DNA from: Tsukamurella paurometabola DSM 20162
Lineage (GTDB): Bacteria > Actinomycetota > Actinomycetes > Mycobacteriales > Mycobacteriaceae
Assembly: GCF_000092225.1 (NCBI RefSeq)
Contig: NC_014158.1
Span: 1,488,001-1,552,000 of the forward strand
Reading direction: 5' to 3'
Length of the DNA stretch: 64,000 bases
Position 1 is the first letter of the stretch, and every line of letters starts with the position of its first letter. The notes under the pieces were generated by a model, which was not told the origin of the DNA, did no database searches, and saw nothing but the letters and a program-made list of their open reading frames with translations. The position numbers were made by a program, and so were the translations under genes. This document shows, one piece after another, positions 63,017 through 64,000 of the stretch.

Positions 63017-64000
63017 ATGTCTACGGATACCGTCTCCGCGCCGTCGATCGCGGCGCGCCTGGACCGCCTGCCCATGACCAGGCTCCATTTCGCCGCGGTG
63101 GGTGTGATCGGACTCGGGCTGTTCTTCGACCAGTACGAGAACTTTCTCGCTGCCACCATCGCGACGGTTCTGCGCCGCGATTTCGCCCTCGGCTCCGATC
63201 AGCTCAAGATCCTGTTGGCCTCGGCGTTCATCGGTCAGTTCCTCGGTGCCCTGTTCATGGGCCGGCTCGCGGACCGGGTGGGGCGCCGGCGCGCCTTCAT
63301 GATCAACCTGGCGATCTACTCCGCCATGTCGCTCGCCGGTGCGTTCAGCCCGAACGTAGCCTTCCTGGTGGTCACCCGGTTCGTCGCTGGCATCGGGATC
63401 GGGGGAGAGTTCGCCCTTGCCGACTCGTACCTGTCCGACCTGCTGCCCAAGGACGTCCGCGGTAAGTACATCTCGCTGGCCTACACGGTGTCCTTTCTCG
63501 GCGTGCCGGTGGTCGGTTTCGCAGCCCGGTGGCTGACGCCGCAGACCTTCCACATCGGCTCCGTCGAGGTGGACGGCTTGCGGCTGCTCTTCGTGTTCGG
63601 TGCCCTGGGGTCGTTCCTGGTGTGGCTGGTGCGACGAGGTCTGCCGGAATCGCCGCGCTGGCTGGAGGCGCAGGGCCGCTACGGCGAGGCCGACGCCATC
63701 GTCCGGCGGCTGGAGAGTCAGGCGGTCGCGGAGGGCAAGGTCCTCGATGATCCCGATCCGAGTCTGAGGCCCGTCAAGGCCCGTTCGATCGCGATCCATG
63801 ATCTGTTCCGCCCGCCGTACCGGCGGCGCACCGTGATGCTGTGGATCGTCTCCGCCCTGGAGGTGTTCGGCTACTACGGATTCGGCACCATCGCGCCGCT
63901 GGTGCTGGTGGCCAAGGGATATTCGATCCAGACCTCCTTGTTGTTCGTGGCGTTGTCGTACATCGGGTACCCGCTCGGTGCCGCGCTCGCCATGCCGATC
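63017..64000 (+). CDS. MFS transporter (sugar/aromatic-acid type), 3' end outside window
   Basis: ATG 63017 has TATCTT seven bases upstream, suggesting a leaderless transcript. The visible 328 residues hold about eight membrane helices: VGVIGLGLFFDQYENFLAATI, the 2-3 loop GRLADRVGRRRAFM, GIGIGGEFALADSYLSDLLP and the R-G-K loop VRGKYISLAY. The D-Q-Y-E motif in the first helix and the GEFA signature fit sugar-porter or MHS-like carriers. The frame is open to the last base. Confidence 0.88.
   Translation, partial: MSTDTVSAPSIAARLDRLPMTRLHFAAVGVIGLGLFFDQYENFLAATIATVLRRDFALGSDQLKILLASAFIGQFLGALFMGRLADRVGRRRAFMINLAIYSAMSLAGAFSPNVAFLVVTRFVAGIGIGGEFALADSYLSDLLPKDVRGKYISLAYTVSFLGVPVVGFAARWLTPQTFHIGSVEVDGLRLLFVFGALGSFLVWLVRRGLPESPRWLEAQGRYGEADAIVRRLESQAVAEGKVLDDPDPSLRPVKARSIAIHDLFRPPYRRRTVMLWIVSALEVFGYYGFGTIAPLVLVAKGYSIQTSLLFVALSYIGYPLGAALAMPI

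Noticed and set aside
61957-63465. Plus-strand open frame of 502 codons across the GH3, sirtuin and MFS genes
   Set aside because: It spans three recognisable genes in other frames and shows no motif of its own.
1-64000. CRISPR arrays
   Set aside because: No series of regularly spaced direct repeats with unique spacers was seen; the only clustered repeats are the CGCTCGGTC copies at 5667-5816.

Overview
The window is high-GC chromosomal DNA from a mycolic-acid actinomycete (Mycobacteriales). The conserved backbone shows this: tig-clpP1-clpP2-clpX, then valS-folC-DUF4233-ndk-rne-rplU-rpmA-obg-proB, nearly the gene order of Mycobacterium tuberculosis Rv2462c-Rv2439c. GTG starts, 4-bp GTGA/ATGA overlaps and leaderless starts are frequent. 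Tsukamurella is my best guess at genus, but that is inference from gene content only.

Region 1 (1-1000): a TSUP permease and tRNA-Gly(TCC). Region 2 (958-17037): a complete integrated element of about 16 kb, inserted in the 3' end of that tRNA gene and bounded by a 34-bp identical direct repeat (42 bp with one mismatch). From left to right it holds a two-gene AT-richer cargo unit (membrane coiled-coil protein plus FlgT_C-like protein); a tyrosine integrase and a serine recombinase in tandem; a CxxH/HGG zinc-motif protein; a prim-pol/helicase replication protein with CGCTCGGTC repeats at its 3' end; small conserved proteins; an excisionase-like gene; an HK97-type major capsid-like protein with two small partners; a DUF732-like membrane protein; an XRE regulator; and an abortive-infection-like gene. 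I see no portal, large terminase or tail gene, so it resembles the phiRv1/phiRv2 prophage-like elements or a capsid-encoding phage satellite. Two identical 1293-bp IS3-family copies in direct orientation, each with 25-bp perfect inverted repeats and 3-bp target duplications, sit inside it. One interrupts the excisionase-like gene and the other the Abi-like gene; both host frames can be rejoined exactly.

Region 3 (17.3-34.98 kb): accessory chromosomal genes. These are DoxX, a membrane protein, an APC permease, an acyltransferase, GNAT, an S9 peptidase (frameshifted), a PEP-mutase/isocitrate-lyase-fold protein, an S51 peptidase (frameshifted), a BtuFCD-like ABC operon, a lipoprotein, an XRE-cupin regulator divergent from BenE with a three-part operator, tRNA-Pro(TGG), a SnoaL-like protein, an MFS carrier, DUF1275, SpeG and DUF1304.

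Region 4 (35.1-58.1 kb): the proteostasis and translation backbone, with an inserted block (APH-like kinase, ABC-F protein, frameshifted DUF2207 protein, zinc metallopeptidase) between clpX and valS, then proB and an AurF-like diiron oxygenase. Region 5 (58.1-64 kb): a second clpP pair whose second subunit has lost its catalytic serine, a convergent PopR/ClgR-like regulator ending in LALAA, a GH3 beta-glucosidase, a sirtuin and an MFS transporter that runs off the window.

Three single-base insertions relative to expected frames (about 23372, 25355 and 43376-43382) break otherwise intact genes and may be sequencing errors.
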